NCBI RefSeq assembly: GCF_026210795.1
Contig: NC_089460.1
Span: 1,612,001 to 1,676,000, forward strand
Source: Rhizophagus irregularis
Taxonomy: Eukaryota > Glomeromycota > Glomeromycetes > Glomerales > Glomeraceae
Length of the DNA: 64,000 nt
Reading direction: 5' to 3'
Positions within the stretch are counted from its first letter, which is position 1, and the number at the start of each line of letters is the position of its first letter. Below the pieces are notes generated by a model. The model made no database searches, had not been told where the DNA came from, and was given only the letters and a program-made list of their open reading frames with translations. This document shows, piece after piece, positions 23,941 to 38,396 of this stretch. A program made the position numbers and the translations under genes.

Positions 23941-26805
23941 CTGTTTATAAAAGGAGGAAAACAGTGCCACTGACATTTAAAGACCATTCTCATAACTATT
24001 TTTTTAATTAAATTATTAACTCTCTATTTAGTAATTATAGGTGTCGTACAGTATATTTTTTTAACTTATCAAATTTGTTTATTAATTTAGCACGGTTTGT
24101 TTTATTTTTTACGATATTAATTGATCCTATAATTATGACTTACTTATTAGGCAATATTAGGCGATATTAATGCAATACAATGGTGGTTAGTATTACGATG
24201 ATTTTTTATGTTTTATTGAAATAACTAAAATATCTAATTGTCTGATGTTTTTTAACAGGATTATGACAACATCTTTAATAGGTGCATTTATAATAACTGT
24301 AATATTTTTGAAAATATACGATTGCAGAATTTAGATGAAGGAATTGAAAAATTATATAATAGAAGCGGAGACTCTTGAAATTCAAATGCAATTTTTTTTA
24401 TTAAATCTTTTTTTTTTTCATAAAAAAGAATTTTTTTTAACACGCGTCATTATATAATTATTTTGTAAATTATGAAATTCAAAATTTCATTTTCACAAAA
24501 CGTTATATCTTAATATATGCTTCTCTATTTGCCGATCTTACCGTACTAAACTTACAGGTAGTTAATATCTAATAAATATCATGATACTAATAATATTTTT
24601 TTTCTTCTTTTAATTTAATTTTTAAATTTACCATGCACTTTAATTATGTTATTACTAATAAATTTTTTGCTCTTTATGAAATTAATTTTATTCTTATTTA
24701 CTAATATGTAACCCATTTTATTTGCTATTATTATTTATTTCTATTTCCATTTTTTTTATATCATAAAAAGGAACTATAGAACCTGTTTTTTTTCAATAAT
24801 GGTATTATTTTCAGAGGTCTCTAAACATTTGATTGGAACTAAAGAATGCTTAACATTTTTAATTCTAGTATCAGTAAATACAGCTACTTTACATCATTCC
24901 GATTTTTCTTTCAATATTTAAATTGAATTCTATTACCAAATAGAAGAATTTAATTATTCTTTAATTCTTTAAAAACCCTTTTTCATAATTTATGAATTTC
25001 ATTTATATTATTTAATTTTTTTACTATATTAAAAAGATCAAAGTTTAGTGGTTTATTAAATTATTTAAATCAATATATTTATTAGATAATATAGATATCA
25101 TTATAGAATAATAAAAAATATTATTAAGAAAAAAAAAATAGTAAATAATAATATATTACTGGTACTTAAATAATATATTTTCACACAAACTATAGTTTAA
25201 ATCAAAGAAGTTGTTCTAATTAAAATTGCCCAGTACTTTTAAAAATAATCAAAAAATAGTTTAATTACTATTATAATATAAAATAATTATTAATCAATAG
25301 AGGATTCTAAACATTTCTAAAATAAGTTATAAATTATATTTTTAGGTCTAGAATTTGCTAGTATTCTAAATATGATACTGTTTAATATGATATCACCAGT
25401 TCTTATGAATTAAAAGGAAAAGCACCTTTGAATTGATTATATATCTTTCAAGATATATTTAACTAAAATAGTTGATCAGTACTATTGCTCTTAATTGCAT
25501 ACTTTAAAGTTAGTGGACTCAAGTATATTTATTGATATAACTTTTCAAATTTATGGTAGTAAGCAAGTTGTTATTAGTTAAAGTAATAACTTATATTGAA
25601 ATTAAACTATTTAGATATGTTAAAATAATAACTATCTAGCACTTTTTTTTAAAAAGTTACAGTTAAAGGGATAATATAATAAAAATTATTTCAAGTGAAT
25701 TTTATTTGGAATGATTTTTATTCTTTAATAATTTATCTTTAGTAAATATTAAAATCATTTACCATGTTCATCTAAATCTATAAAAAAAAGAAAAATACTT
25801 CTATATAATACTTCTCAAAAAAAAAGTTACATTCTTTATTGATTTTATTATTTAAATAATCTAACAAATATTTTAGATGTGATATATAATAATACTCTAA
25901 TTTTAAACACTTTCAATTAATAGTAAAAATTTGTATAATAGAAGGTATAGAATTAAATCTTTAAAATTTACAAGATATCTGGAGTACTATGATTTATAAT
26001 ATATGGTAATATATAAATATATTTTTAATTTAATTTATTTATTATAGTATTTTTTCTTAAAGCTAAGACTCAGTATAAATCTTAAAACTATTAGCAGTTA
26101 AAAAATGCTCATGAAAGTCTCAGACAAATCTGGCGAGCCAGAATACTTATGATTAATAAGCCTGATTTATCTATTTATTATCCTATCCTTTTATATGCAA
26201 ATATAGGCTTAAACTTAGATCTAATAGAATTTCTACTCTACATGGTTTAGTTGTTTTATTTTTTTTTTTAGAAAAATATTTTTCCATTCATCCTTTATTT
26301 ATGTTTTGATAAAGATGTCTTAGTATTTATTTTACTTATTTTGCTATCTAAATATAAGAACTTTCATTAGTTTGTAATGGATTATTATCTAAAATCCTTT
26401 CATACTATCATATTAGATACAAGGTCTTATTTAAAAGCTATTACAGTTTACAGTAGCCTACAATTACCAAGTATTAATAATATAGTTATAAATTCCCAAG
26501 TGGTGTAAAAATGGCCATTTGGACAGAAAATATTAAAAAAGTACAGACTTGTTCTTTAATATGATTACCAACTATTAGAACTGCTATCTGGTACTCAACT
26601 TAACTGAAAGTTAAAATTGGTTCCTACTGGCATTTCAGAAATATTATAGTTATTCTAAGACTTATTTCAAAAGATCTATTATTATAAAGATATTGCACCT
26701 TTAATTTTACTATCTAGATAGATCATCTAATATGTTATGCCTTCATAGTAAAGCATACTACACCTTTAGTGATATTGTAAAGCGATCATCAAGATAAGAC
26801 CATTC

Positions 26806-26930
26806 TTCTAAAATATAGTAGTGATTCAAGAACAGAATTCTAAAACTTCTAATAACTTCTTAAAAAATTCTAAGGTATAGTAGTAATTTTAAGAACAGAA
26901 TTTCAAAACTCCTAATGACATCTTAGAAAA
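26806..26930. repeat. Tandem duplication of a 62-bp unit
   Basis: Two adjacent copies start at 26806 and 26868, each reading TTCTAAnnTATAGTAGTnATT, then AAGAACAGAATT, then AAAACT-CTAATnAC and TCTTAnAAAA. They are about 80% identical by eye. Confidence 0.75.
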
Positions 26931-26999
26931 TGTTAGGAGGATATCATAATTTTTTATTAAAAATATGCAACTTAACTGTACATACTAATTTACTATGGT

Positions 27000-27780
27000 T
27001 AGAGATGATTATAGTTCAGTGAATTACAGTTTGAACTGAGTCAACTCAACTTATAGTTTAGTTTGCTTATACTCTGAACTGAACTGCTAAACTACAATTC
27101 ATTTTAAGTTAACTTAGTTTAAACTGAACTAAACTTATAAGTAAAATATAAAATTTTCATCAAATAAATTTAAATTACTTATTTTGATGATTGCATTCTA
27201 CTGGATGGGACATAAGCTTTATGATAATTTGTTTGTATGGTATATAAACTACATATTAATAAAGCATATATAAATCATTAAAAAAAAAAAAAATTCAAAT
27301 TACTTATGTAATTTAATATTTTCTTTATTTATTAAATTTAATATTGTTTTAGTTATACTATTGAATTATATTTAATGATTATATAATATCACTATACTAC
27401 CTCTTTAAAAGTAGTAATATTCATATTTATAAACTGTATACTATATAAAATTAAAAGTTTTTATATTTATATATAAAATTAAAATTCTTGTATTTAATAT
27501 TCTAATAAAAATAAAAAATTGAAAATTAATATGATTAGCATATTTTTTACTATGATTTTTTATAAATTTTAATTTATTATATGATTTAATAATATGAATA
27601 TTCAATAGTATTCTGTTCAAATTACTCAAATTAAACCTTTAAAATGAACCAGTTTAGTTCAGCTTACTAAACTGAACTTTTGAATTGAATTATGATTCAG
27701 TCTACTTAAGATGTAAACTGAATTGAACTGGATCAGTTCAGTTTAAGTTATAATCAACTTTAATTATGGTAATTATGGTG
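27000..27780. mobile_element. Possible non-autonomous element with subterminal repeats
   Basis: Both ends are packed with degenerate copies of GAACTGAACT/AGTTCAGTTTA in both orientations (27015-27135 and 27645-27750), separated by plain AT-rich sequence. The outermost sequences (GATTATA-GTT at the left; AACTTATAATC in the opposite sense at the right) are weakly complementary. Multiple short subterminal repeats at both ends are typical of several DNA transposon families. I could not define exact termini. Confidence 0.4.
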
Positions 27781-28484
27781 CAATCCAACTTATACTAATT
27801 CCTGTACTTACATGCTATTGGTAGTAGCATCTGTAGTAAAATTCTTTAATTTTTATGATTGGTAGAATTAAACCTGTAATCTCTTTATAATCAAACTTAA
27901 TGAGAAAGTGCTGTCTTAACAATTAATTTAATTTATTTATAATAATCTTATTATATTAAATATTAATTAAATTTTGCTTTAAAAAATATATTAAAAATAT
28001 ACTGAAATAAAATTATATATGTAAAATATAAAGAAAATTTATATATAGCTAATTTATTATTAATATATTTGTTTACATATATAGGTAATAGGTTGTATTG
28101 TTTATCATTTAACACAAATATAAAATAAGACTATTACTAATCTTAAAATTACTAATAAGAATAATAAGAATTACATTTAATGCTGGTAATAATTAAAATA
28201 CGTTGATTTAAATATAAAGTATAGCTTTAATTCTATAAATACTAAAACTATTCAATTTATGATAAAATTGGAAGAATATAATACTAAATTATTCTTAATG
28301 ACATTATAGCAATATACTAAATTATAATAAATTTTTAAACAAAAAAAAACAATTTTAATTAGTTGCTCTATTGGTTGTTCTATTTGCTTTCTTCTAAATG
28401 ATGAGTGGTTAGTAAATTAAACAGTCTAAACTATATAGATCTCTTTGTTATACATTAAATACTAAATTAATTTATGCCAATATT

Positions 28485-31400
28485 TCAACTGTTTCCTTGT
28501 AAATAACACGGTATACCATAAACCACAGGAGCCGAACCAATTAGATACTTAAGATTACAAACTTTTCTTGCTAATGTGACAGCTTGAACTAATGATACAT
28601 TACTTTTTTGTTTCGTTGGGGTTTCTTCATTAGAGGTTAATCCCCAATTCTTAAACATGGATTTACTGAATCTATCAAAATCCACATCAGTGACATCCCA
28701 TAAATTTGCGACAATTGCTGGGCTGTCACAATAAAATTTGATATAAAATAGTTAACGTTTGTAATGAGTCAAATATATTGAGTTTTATCTTTGCAATTTA
28801 CCTTCCAGCCAATAAATAACTTAGGATTATGCCAGAGGGATCAAATTCCCCTCCTAGCTTTAATCGTCCACTACTACAACCGAATAAAAGTGTTACAGCG
28901 CAACGATCTAAATTTTTAATTTTATTTCTCTTACAATATGTTTCACCAGCACCATGTCCGAAATACCTAACAATATAATTATAATTATTCGATATCATCA
29001 GTAGAAAATATAAATGTAATATAAACTTACATAAAAAGTTCTTTATTTGTTAAACCATCTACCCATTCTTGATCAGTAGGGATCCGTCCAATAATTCCGT
29101 CCGAACCTTTAATACTTTTGCAATAGTTCATTTATTTTGGTTCTTTGACTTTTTGTTTTAAAAAAAAAAGAAATACTTACTTTTTTACAAAATCTTCAAA
29201 TTTATTTTGTGTGTGCTTCAGATTTTGACTTGGATTAAGAACATAAAATATTTTATTCACATCAATGACATAGTCTGACCATTCCGTTTTTTCGCCCCTT
29301 TTATTTTCACCCTTTTTGTTCACATGATTCGTTAGCATGATTCTATCTCTCAAGAACGAAAGAGACGGTAATCTTGAAACGGCTTGAAATCGTAAACATG
29401 GCAAACTTTCCCATGGTAACATTTGCACATTTTTATCAAGAATTAATATAACGTGTTGATTATCATGATTATCGAAATTAGAGTTCATATAATTATCATC
29501 ATCAGATAACGCCTCTTGAACATCCATTATAAGCTTAAAAATTAGAATATAATAATTACTTTAATCATTACTTTTAATTAAAAATGGCGAGTAATTTTAA
29601 AACAAACCTGATCCAAGTCTATTTCATCATATCCGATCTGTTGATCATTGTATTTATTATACGCGTCAACAAGGAAATAAAGAATATCTTCAACATCTTG
29701 ATCTTGTGCATTTGACCCTAGTCGAAGAAATGATTTATAAAGCTCTGTTTCAATATCAAGCTTTCTCATTTTTGAATGCTTTCCAGATAATTTGTTATTT
29801 TCGCATCTGAATAATAAATTATCCATTTTTTCTTTGAATTTTAATATCCTACTGGGAGATTCCTGCCTATCCGCCATTAATATTCCCTGTTTTATAATAA
29901 ATGTTTAAATGCATCATTCTACGAATTTTTTTATATAAGAAAAGCCAATTAAATGAATTTACCTTAAAACCACCAAGCCACCAATTCTCAATATTGAATA
30001 ACAGATCTTTTAGTTTTACATCTAATTCCTTTCTTGCTTTCCACCATGCTTTTGATGTTGAAGGATTTTTGTTAATTTGTTCGGATGAATCTAAAATACC
30101 ATTAAATTCTTTAAGTGCGTCTTCATAACTTAATCCATCGTTTTCTCCATCTCTACATGATTGACGTTTCAATGGCAATCGAAGTAGGAGTGGGGTCGTC
30201 TTCTGTCGATATCGGCAAATGTACATTTCGTCTGTTTCGATGTCAATGGAAATAGAACAAACTGCCCAATTAGGAGGCAAAATATCCAAAAACTCTTTTT
30301 GAAATTCATTATAAGTTAAGGATGATTCATTTTTATATCTCTGAGTTAAATCCATTAAGAAACTTCTACGAGATTCAGTTTCGTCATCATATAAATCATT
30401 ATCTTCATTCTGTAAAATATTAGACTCAGAAGGAAACATAGCAATTTTTTGTGGCCATTGGTTGTCGTCATACAATAAAGGAAAACTTAATTTCTTATCT
30501 AATGCCGCAGACATTTCTCTCTTTGCTGTAAGAGCTTTTGTCATTTCTAAATACCAAATATTTAAATAAAGATACGTTTACTAAATTGAGAAACTAAGGC
30601 CTAAAAAAAATTTGATATATTACCCAGATAAAATGAACAAATAACAGCCATATCACTTTGGATAATGTTTAATTGACTGGCCTTGGTCATGACTACCATC
30701 GAAATGCACAAAGAAGCTTCTTGTAACAAGTGTGTTGGTCCACACTCATATGCTAACTCGTAAACTTCCATCAAATATTCAAGCATCTTGTCAATTTCTT
30801 CGGTTGTAGCTGACGTTGTTAATTTCATGGATTGTTTCGACTTTTTATTAACAACATTATTCATCATTGGTAACGAAAATACTGCAACGTAATAACGTGA
30901 TTTAAAATTAATTCACATTATTAAATTATATACGTATAAAAAATTAAAATTATAATAATTATAATATACCAGAGTCACGGATATTTTCATATAACAAGCG
31001 GTTCTGACTCATTAATTTGGTGGTAATTTCCATTATTTTGACTTTACTCAAAATAAAAATATGTTCAGCCTATAAAAAAAAAAAAACTTTCTTATTCACG
31101 CAATATATGTAAGTTATATATGTCACTCGTTGTTTTAAACATCCAACCTTTTCAAGACATGATTGATTCGAAAGTTTTTCGTGTTCAATCAATCTAAGTC
31201 CCTCTTCGATCTTGCCTCGTTTACTTAAGATCAACCCTGAAAACAAAATTTCTTTACGTTTAGAAGTATACCCATTAATGAAATATCTCAAAAGGTAAAT
31301 ATCAAACAAACCTTGGCGGCGAAAAAGTTCACTTTTAAGATATGAAAGTAAAAAACATTCGTTACTGCCTAACCATTTAATTTATCATATGTTTAATCAT

Positions 31401-34400
31401 CTTTAAAAAGATCTAAATTTCATTAAAAATCACAGACAGTTACCGTCTCTTGTAAGCTTGATTTTTGGCGGCGTGTCCGAGTGTGAAACAAATTTTTTAC
31501 TCCTTGGCGTTTGTAATACACTAATTTTGAATAATTGAAATTTAAAATTTGCTAAATTTATCAAAAAAAAAGATTTTTCCTACGAGACTTTTGTTTTAAA
31601 CAAAACCTTGCGTCCAGGTATTCAATTTTAGAAATATATTCTTCTTTCATGATATTGGTCAGAATATCAACAGCCTTACGATAATAATCCAATGCAAAGT
31701 CATAACATTGCATCTGATTATCGAAATCCCCTTGTCTAAATTTGAAATCACCTTCTCGATACTTGAAGTCACCGAAACATAACTTTACGAGAGCTGTTTC
31801 TTTTCGAAAGATAACAGACTTAAACGATAAAAGGTAATTAACAAATTAAAATAATTTAAATCTGTTTAAAGGAAATAACTAATATGAACCTTTTGTTGAT
31901 ACTCAATGGCTTGATTAATCTTTTCTTCACTTTCTTTCCAGCAATTTTTTCGAAATTCCAATTCGGCTAAATTTAATAAAACACGACTTATGCTCGCATT
32001 TGCTTTAATAGGTTGAATTAATTCCAGTGCCTGTTGAAAACAATAATCTGCTTCTTTTATGCTTCCTCGTAAGATGTGTAATTGTCCGAGATGGTGATTA
32101 CATTCAAAAAGCATCTATGATAAAAATAAGGAAACTAATGATCAGGCTGATCACTACTTTACATGTAAGTAATAGATAAATATACCTGTAAAACGCTCCA
32201 TTTCCATCTTTGTGCAGTTAAATTCAAAAAGCCACCAAAAATTTCCTTATTTATCTTAGTTAAGCATTTATTATCCACTTGATTTTCAACGAGAAAAGGA
32301 TTAACTTCTGTGTCCGTTTGATCTTGATGTCTTCCGTGAAAATTAACATTCCTCATCATTCTGTTAAGTAAATGAATAGCCTGCGTGACATTACTAATGG
32401 CTTCTTCTAAACGACCCTTTAAAATAAACTAAATAAGTTAAACATATAAACTTAAATACAATAAAGTGTGATAAATTTTTACCAAATGTATTAAAATACG
32501 CGATCGCGTGAAAGCAGCATCCACGAATAACATCCGATCATTTTTTCTTCGTCTAGCAGTCGCAACTACAGAATTCTGTCTGATATTTGCAACCAAAGTT
32601 GATTGGTCAAAAAATGAGATACTAAAGGGAGGAATTATTATTTAATACTCTGATTGTTAAAAGATAGACTACGTAAAAAAAAAACAATGTACCTTTTATC
32701 AACATTACCAATTGCACATAGATAATGACTATATCCTAGCATCCACGATAATTTAACTTCACTCGTACAAATATTTGAATCAAGGATATCTTTAGCTTTT
32801 TCGAAAGCTATTCCAGCTCTACCAGTATAACCGAGATTTAAATATGTCTGACCAATCTGAGTATATAAATTTACCGAATCTAAATTTTAAGCTCAAGTAA
32901 ATTAATCATATTTTGGTATACCTAAATAAGCATAATTATACTACCTGAATATCGATCAGTTGCGTCTTTAACTCCATTATTTAAACTTAACATAAGATTC
33001 AACGTTTTGATTTTGTTCCTTGGTTCATTCATGACTCCAAAAAAATCCACAAGTAACACTTAATAATTAATTACTGTCAAGAATATGGTTGTTTGAATTA
33101 TTTGGGGAGAGTGAATATTTGAAAAATATTAAGGATACGAAGATAGCCATAAAACCTTTCAATGTCATCAATGTTTTTCTTAGTGCTCTCTATGTGCTTA
33201 CTCATAACAGTGCTTCCAGGGAAATAAGGAGGAATTTTTTTTAAAATACTTTCCCATATTACAAATGCACTCTCAAATGATTTGTTAGAACGATGTTCCC
33301 ACTCAAGTGTGAGAATACCAATCAAAGAATAAGCAGTCGCTAGATAATAAGAACAAAGATGTCTAAGATTGTCATCCTTGCCAAAGTTCTATAAGGCAAA
33401 TTAGGAGAAGTTGGTATAAATTCGTATCAACAAAATCAAAATAATAAATAATTTTACATCTGTTTTTAGTAAATCAACGGCTTCTTCAATATACTTCAAT
33501 GTAGAATTTTGATCTGAATCACCTTCAATATATATCATAAATTTAACTTTTTCAGTTAATATCCTATAAGTTGATATAAAATATCCGGAAATAAAAAAAC
33601 AACAATTAAAAACAAATAATTTAAGATAATTATTGAATGTAAGTTGAACACTGACCTTGCACGTCGAATAGGATAATTCTCAGGAAGATAGCAAGTCAAC
33701 AAAGTATCAATTAGTGTCTTTTCTACATTTAAAAAATCAAATTGAATATTATGTGAGTCTAATACACGCTCCTTAAATACGCGCAATTCGTATTCCAACA
33801 ACCCTGCAAAATCAATAAAGTTATATCCTGCTTCTAAGAAAATATCCTGAATTGGTGTGAATCCACTATCTGGACAATTAAAATAAGTTGAATAGATATA
33901 ACGATAAATTATGTTAGGAATTGATGGTGATTCTTGAGATGCGGATAAAACCGTTTGTGATGAAACCAATTCCGAAAACTGAAGGAAATCTCGTTTAGGA
34001 AGATATTTTAGAGATTGTTCTAAAGCTTTGCTGGCTTCCTTTAAATGTATGATACAATTTAGTACACAATATTCACGTATTCTATAAAAATATATATTAA
34101 ATACAAACCTCATATTCATTCATTTTAATTAAACAGCTTCCCAACATATTATATCTCTCACTCAAACGAGATTTAAATTCTTCTAATTCATTCATTGAAG
34201 CTTTATTCTTTCCTTTGGTCTCATCTGAGTCCTTATTTTCATTTAAATACCGTATCAAGATTGTACACGCACTGTATATAGGTTTCTTGGCAATATGATA
34301 CTGATTCTTTATGTAATAAAAGTTGCCAATGCGACAATACGCTCTAAAAATAGAATGAAGCCCTTCTCTGCATGTTGTATGCTGAACAATCTGGTACGCT

Positions 34401-36809
34401 TGATCGATGTAAGACATACAGTTTTCGTAGGCATTCATTTGATATATATTAAGTTCTAACCGAGAAAGAATATCGTATATATCAATCGTAATCAGCACAA
34501 TATTCTCAGGATTTAAATAAGATGAATCGCTTCCGCGTAAATAGTTAGACTTTAAAAATTATATATTGGAGATTAGTCAAAATAATTTGTTTTTCTAGTC
34601 AAATATTACTAATCAGTTTAATAACTTTCGTACCTTATATTCACCAAAATAATTTTTACAAATGAAATTAAAATAGAGAACAATAATATGAATTAATTCC
34701 TTAAGACATTTGTAGACGCTTTCTTCATTAGATTCTTGTGAAAATGATTGTCCTTGTATCAAAACTTGAGCCTGCTCTTTTTCAAATAATCGTTTCGAAT
34801 CTGTTACAGCAGAATGTCCTTTTTTGGAGGCATCTTCTACGAATTCAACAATTTTCATGATAGGTTGTTTAATTAATTCGACAACCTTGAAAAGCTGCGA
34901 AAGTGCATTGATCTCTTTCATGGACAACTTTTCCTTTATATTGCTTTGTGATAATTCATTAAAAGCATCTCGAGCTTCTTTAATTCGTTTTATCGCATCT
35001 CCATCTATTATAAAATTAATAATGCATTAAATAAATGTTTATTAAATTAAAAAATGTAAAGCCAAATCTTACTTTGTAGTGTGTACAACAGATTTTCTAA
35101 CGCAAAATGCGTAATTTCGATCCTTAAATCTGCGATTTGTAATAACTTCTCCAAATCTTGTGCTGAACCCTTAGACTGAGATGAATCCTGTAACGAACAA
35201 ATAATTGACTCATGAAATTCGATCAATTTCTTGGAATTTTTGTTCTTAAATAATTAATCCCATAAACAATTAGTATAAGTAATAGACAAGATAACAATTC
35301 ATAAGCGCCACAATTATTATACCTTTCGAGCAACGTATGAATAGTGATTACGCCAAACAAGGAATTGTGGGTACTCAGTAGCATCTTGAATATACATTTT
35401 CACCAATATCGACATTTCATTGTAATATGCATTTAATTCCTGATATAATGAAGCTGATTGTTCTGAATTTTGGTTCATTATTAATTAAACGTCTTTTGTT
35501 TCGTTTAAATGCTTATTTCATTTTTTTTTTAATTAACTCACCACTTTTATATTTTCTCTCAAACCCAAGAGAAAATCTTAAACTAGTTTCGAAAAATGTA
35601 GATAAATTAGGTCGTTTAGTTAAGACAAATGCGTACATGTAAAAGTAACATAATTTTAAGAATGTATTCGAAGCATTCTCCGCTAAAATCATAAAATGAA
35701 AAATAAATAAATAAAATGTTAATCTTATAAAATATACTTGAAAAAATGTTAATTTAAAGATACCTGCTAAATTATGAAGTCTACTAATTGCTTTTGAGAT
35801 GATACGCATTAGGTGTTCTAATTGAGTTTTAGATTGTATCGGGTCCACTGATTCCAATACTTGTCCCCAATATATTGGGTTCCCTTTATGTCTTAAATAT
35901 TTGGGCAATAACTATAAAAAAACAGATGATTGGATATCAATTGCAGAATATTATAAAAATCTCATTAATAACAAAAATTAATAATACGTGACGCACCTTA
36001 ATATATTTTCCTTCTTCTAACACTATTATGCATTGAATCGCATAGATTAAACTTGTCAAAATCAATGAAACTATTTCAATATGTGGAATTTTATTATTTT
36101 CTGGAATCGGAAAATAAGACAATTCCAATAATTTCACAATATCTGCCGTGTCTTCGTAAGATTTTATGGCTGCGGTATTTATCACAGGTTGACGCGTAAG
36201 ACTTTCATTAGAGGATATTGCATTGGTCGCTTCAGAAATAGTTGTAGATTCGAAATAAACCAAAAGTCGCGATCGCAATTTCTGTAACAGGTCAATTGTC
36301 TTGGTATACTAATCATGAAAAATTTTGCAAGCTTTTAATTATTGAAATTTTAATTAAATAAAAGAATAAATCAAGGTAAATTAAACTTTATTAACCAATC
36401 CAAAATCTATCAATTTTAAAATTAAGGTACAAATCGCCTTATCAATTTTTAATTGCTTTACTATCAACTTTTCAATCTTTTCCAGCTCATAAATTGCGGA
36501 TAAGGTTTCATCTACTAGAGTCTGAAAGTTAGTATCAGGTATTATAGGTTCATTGTGTACAAATGTATTGCTTTTTTCAGAACGCGTTTTTATTATATCA
36601 GTCATTGCTTGTAAGTTCTCGTTTATGATATCCTTAAGTTTATACGATCTTGAAACATTAGAATGTGAAACTCGTGTTGTCTTTTTTTCTGTTACATTAG
36701 AAACTGACATAGTCGCATTTTCTGTCCGCTCTGACAAGGCTGACTTGACTGGTCTTGATTTGACAGATGGGTTAGAACTGGTATTTGAGTTTGAGCCAGA
36801 AGTGGACAT
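28485..36809 (-). CDS. ESP1: Separase (caspase-like cohesin protease)
   Basis: A large minus-strand gene of about 27 exons starts at 36809 (MSTSGSNSNTSS...) and stops with TGA at 28485-28487. I estimate roughly 1,900-2,100 residues, the usual size for separases. A Ser-rich N-terminus is followed by long helical, TPR-like repeats, the expected superhelical securin-binding region, encoded from about 36.4 kb down to 30 kb. The C-terminal peptidase C50 domain is unmistakable. It carries VILILDKNVQMLPWESLPCLR and VSRLPSLSFLRDRI (29.3-29.5 kb); YFGHGAGE with the catalytic His codon at 28954-28956; LLFGCSSG with the catalytic Cys codon at 28876-28878; then FDPSG, YLLAGR and DFDRFS. Separase cleaves the kleisin of cohesin at anaphase onset. 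Every catalytic residue I can place is intact. Exact boundaries of all middle exons were not worked out. It is divergent from the Rab5 gene. Confidence 0.95.
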
Positions 36810-38396
36810 GGCGATTAAATCTCAATTTTTGAAATACAAATGGTACTTTATCTTCCACGCGTTTATTGTGCGATAAACGCGCGCGACAAAACATTATATT
36901 TATGCATTTATGCACAACGCCGATCTTATTATAATAGTAATGATCGACATGATGCGTAGAAAAAAATAATTGCTTCAGTTCGAAATTCAGTTAGATTCTA
37001 TTGTTCAATCTGTACGAGAACCTCGCAATAAAACAGTCTTGTTTCAAAAATTCGATAAAAGGACTTCACAGATAATGTACTTTTTTGTTTATCGAATTGT
37101 GTTTCGTTGACACGGATCCTTAAAAATAAAAAAATTATAATTCTTATTTATTAATGACTTTTATTGTTAATAATAATAATGATAGTAATGAAAGTTAAAA
37201 GTCTCAAAAAAATTTAATAAACGGATGGCCGTGGCCGTCAACGGTTATTAATAGCATAAACAATCATGGTAGAGTGTTGTATTGAAGCAAATGTTTAGAT
37301 ATATGGCTTGCGTTTCCCGCCTCTGAGTGGAAAGAGCGTCAGTATCGACACCTACATTGCAGCGACTCTGCGCTTCGATCTAAGGTTTAAAGTTCAACAC
37401 TGATCAATGCGTTTGTAACGTGAGGGATTATTTTTGAAGGTGCAATTAATGTTACAATGGTGAATCCGAATATCACGTAGGGTACTCTTTGCGCAGTGTA
37501 ATTGAACGCATGAGCATGTTATTGGGCACAATGAAAATAACTTGTACTTTAATGTAATGAAATAGTATTTTCTGTAGAAAGACATTTTCTAGATCAAAAC
37601 AATGCTGAGAATAATAAACTTTAATGGCGGGCTGAGTTATTGATAAATATTACTTTTCCAAATCTTTTTTATGAATTTTATTTTTAATTATTTAATTGTT
37701 GTCCGTCATTGCTTCCCTTCTTGTCGATAAACTGGGATAAGGGTTCTCAGAACATTGGTGAACAAGAGGAAAGGACCTTGACCTTTGCCTTTTATCAGTT
37801 ATTCAAAGAGAGAAATGTATAGATGGATTGTTTCAAGTCTTTGTGAGTATTTGGTGGCATTAAATAAAGAGATAGTCATTTCCAGAACAAAAATTGAGAA
37901 ATTATTGAGATATCCATTGTTGATAACAAATTCTCCGTTACTGTTTAGGATCAGGCAAATATCTAAGCGTAATAGATCTTTAATTTGAAAACGCTTATAA
38001 TGTCAAAACTGTACACAATCCTGAACAAAAAAAAAATATACTAGAATTTATACTTTTGGATTTCCTATATAATAAATAGAATAAATAGAAAATTTTGGCA
38101 TTATTACAATTTTAACCCCTGTAATTTTTCGCTTTGTTTATCAGACCTAATCAGGGGTACATTTTATAATCACTATCGGGCGTTGTGATGTGATACTTGC
38201 CGATTTTCTCTATAGTTTATTGAGTAAGCAGAGTGAAATCATTTTAATATTCAACCTCAAACTTTTTTTTCGGTTCTTGCATTGTATCATTATTTTCCAT
38301 CTTTTTTTTTCTTTTCTCGGCTCAAGCCAACAAACTTTTGAATATATTTCAATTACAAACAAAAAGAAGACAAATACCAGCACATAATTATTGAAT
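36810..38396. other. Divergent intergenic region, separase/Rab5
   Basis: No gene. It serves as the 5' side of both neighbours. It is less AT-rich than most intergenic DNA here near 37300-37390. It contains the hairpin at 36858-36881 and an E2F-like TTTCCCGC at 37313-37320. Confidence 0.6.
36857..36881. promoter_or_regulatory. Palindrome with MCB-like core upstream of separase
   Basis: CGCGTTTAT (36858-36866) and ATAAACGCG (36873-36881) form a perfect 9-bp inverted repeat about 50 bp before the separase start codon. The left arm overlaps ACGCGT (36857-36862), the MluI cell-cycle box bound by MBF in yeasts. Separase is a mitotic gene, so periodic control is plausible, but ACGCGT also occurs in gene-free parts of this window. 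Confidence 0.4.

Larger units (their letters stand above)
23941..28484. other. Gene-free interval with old repeats
   Basis: No supported gene in 4.5 kb. It contains a 62-bp tandem duplication (26806-26930) and a repeat-rich element with AGTTCAGTTTA motifs (about 27000-27780). The remainder is AT-rich and probably ancient TE sequence. Confidence 0.55.
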
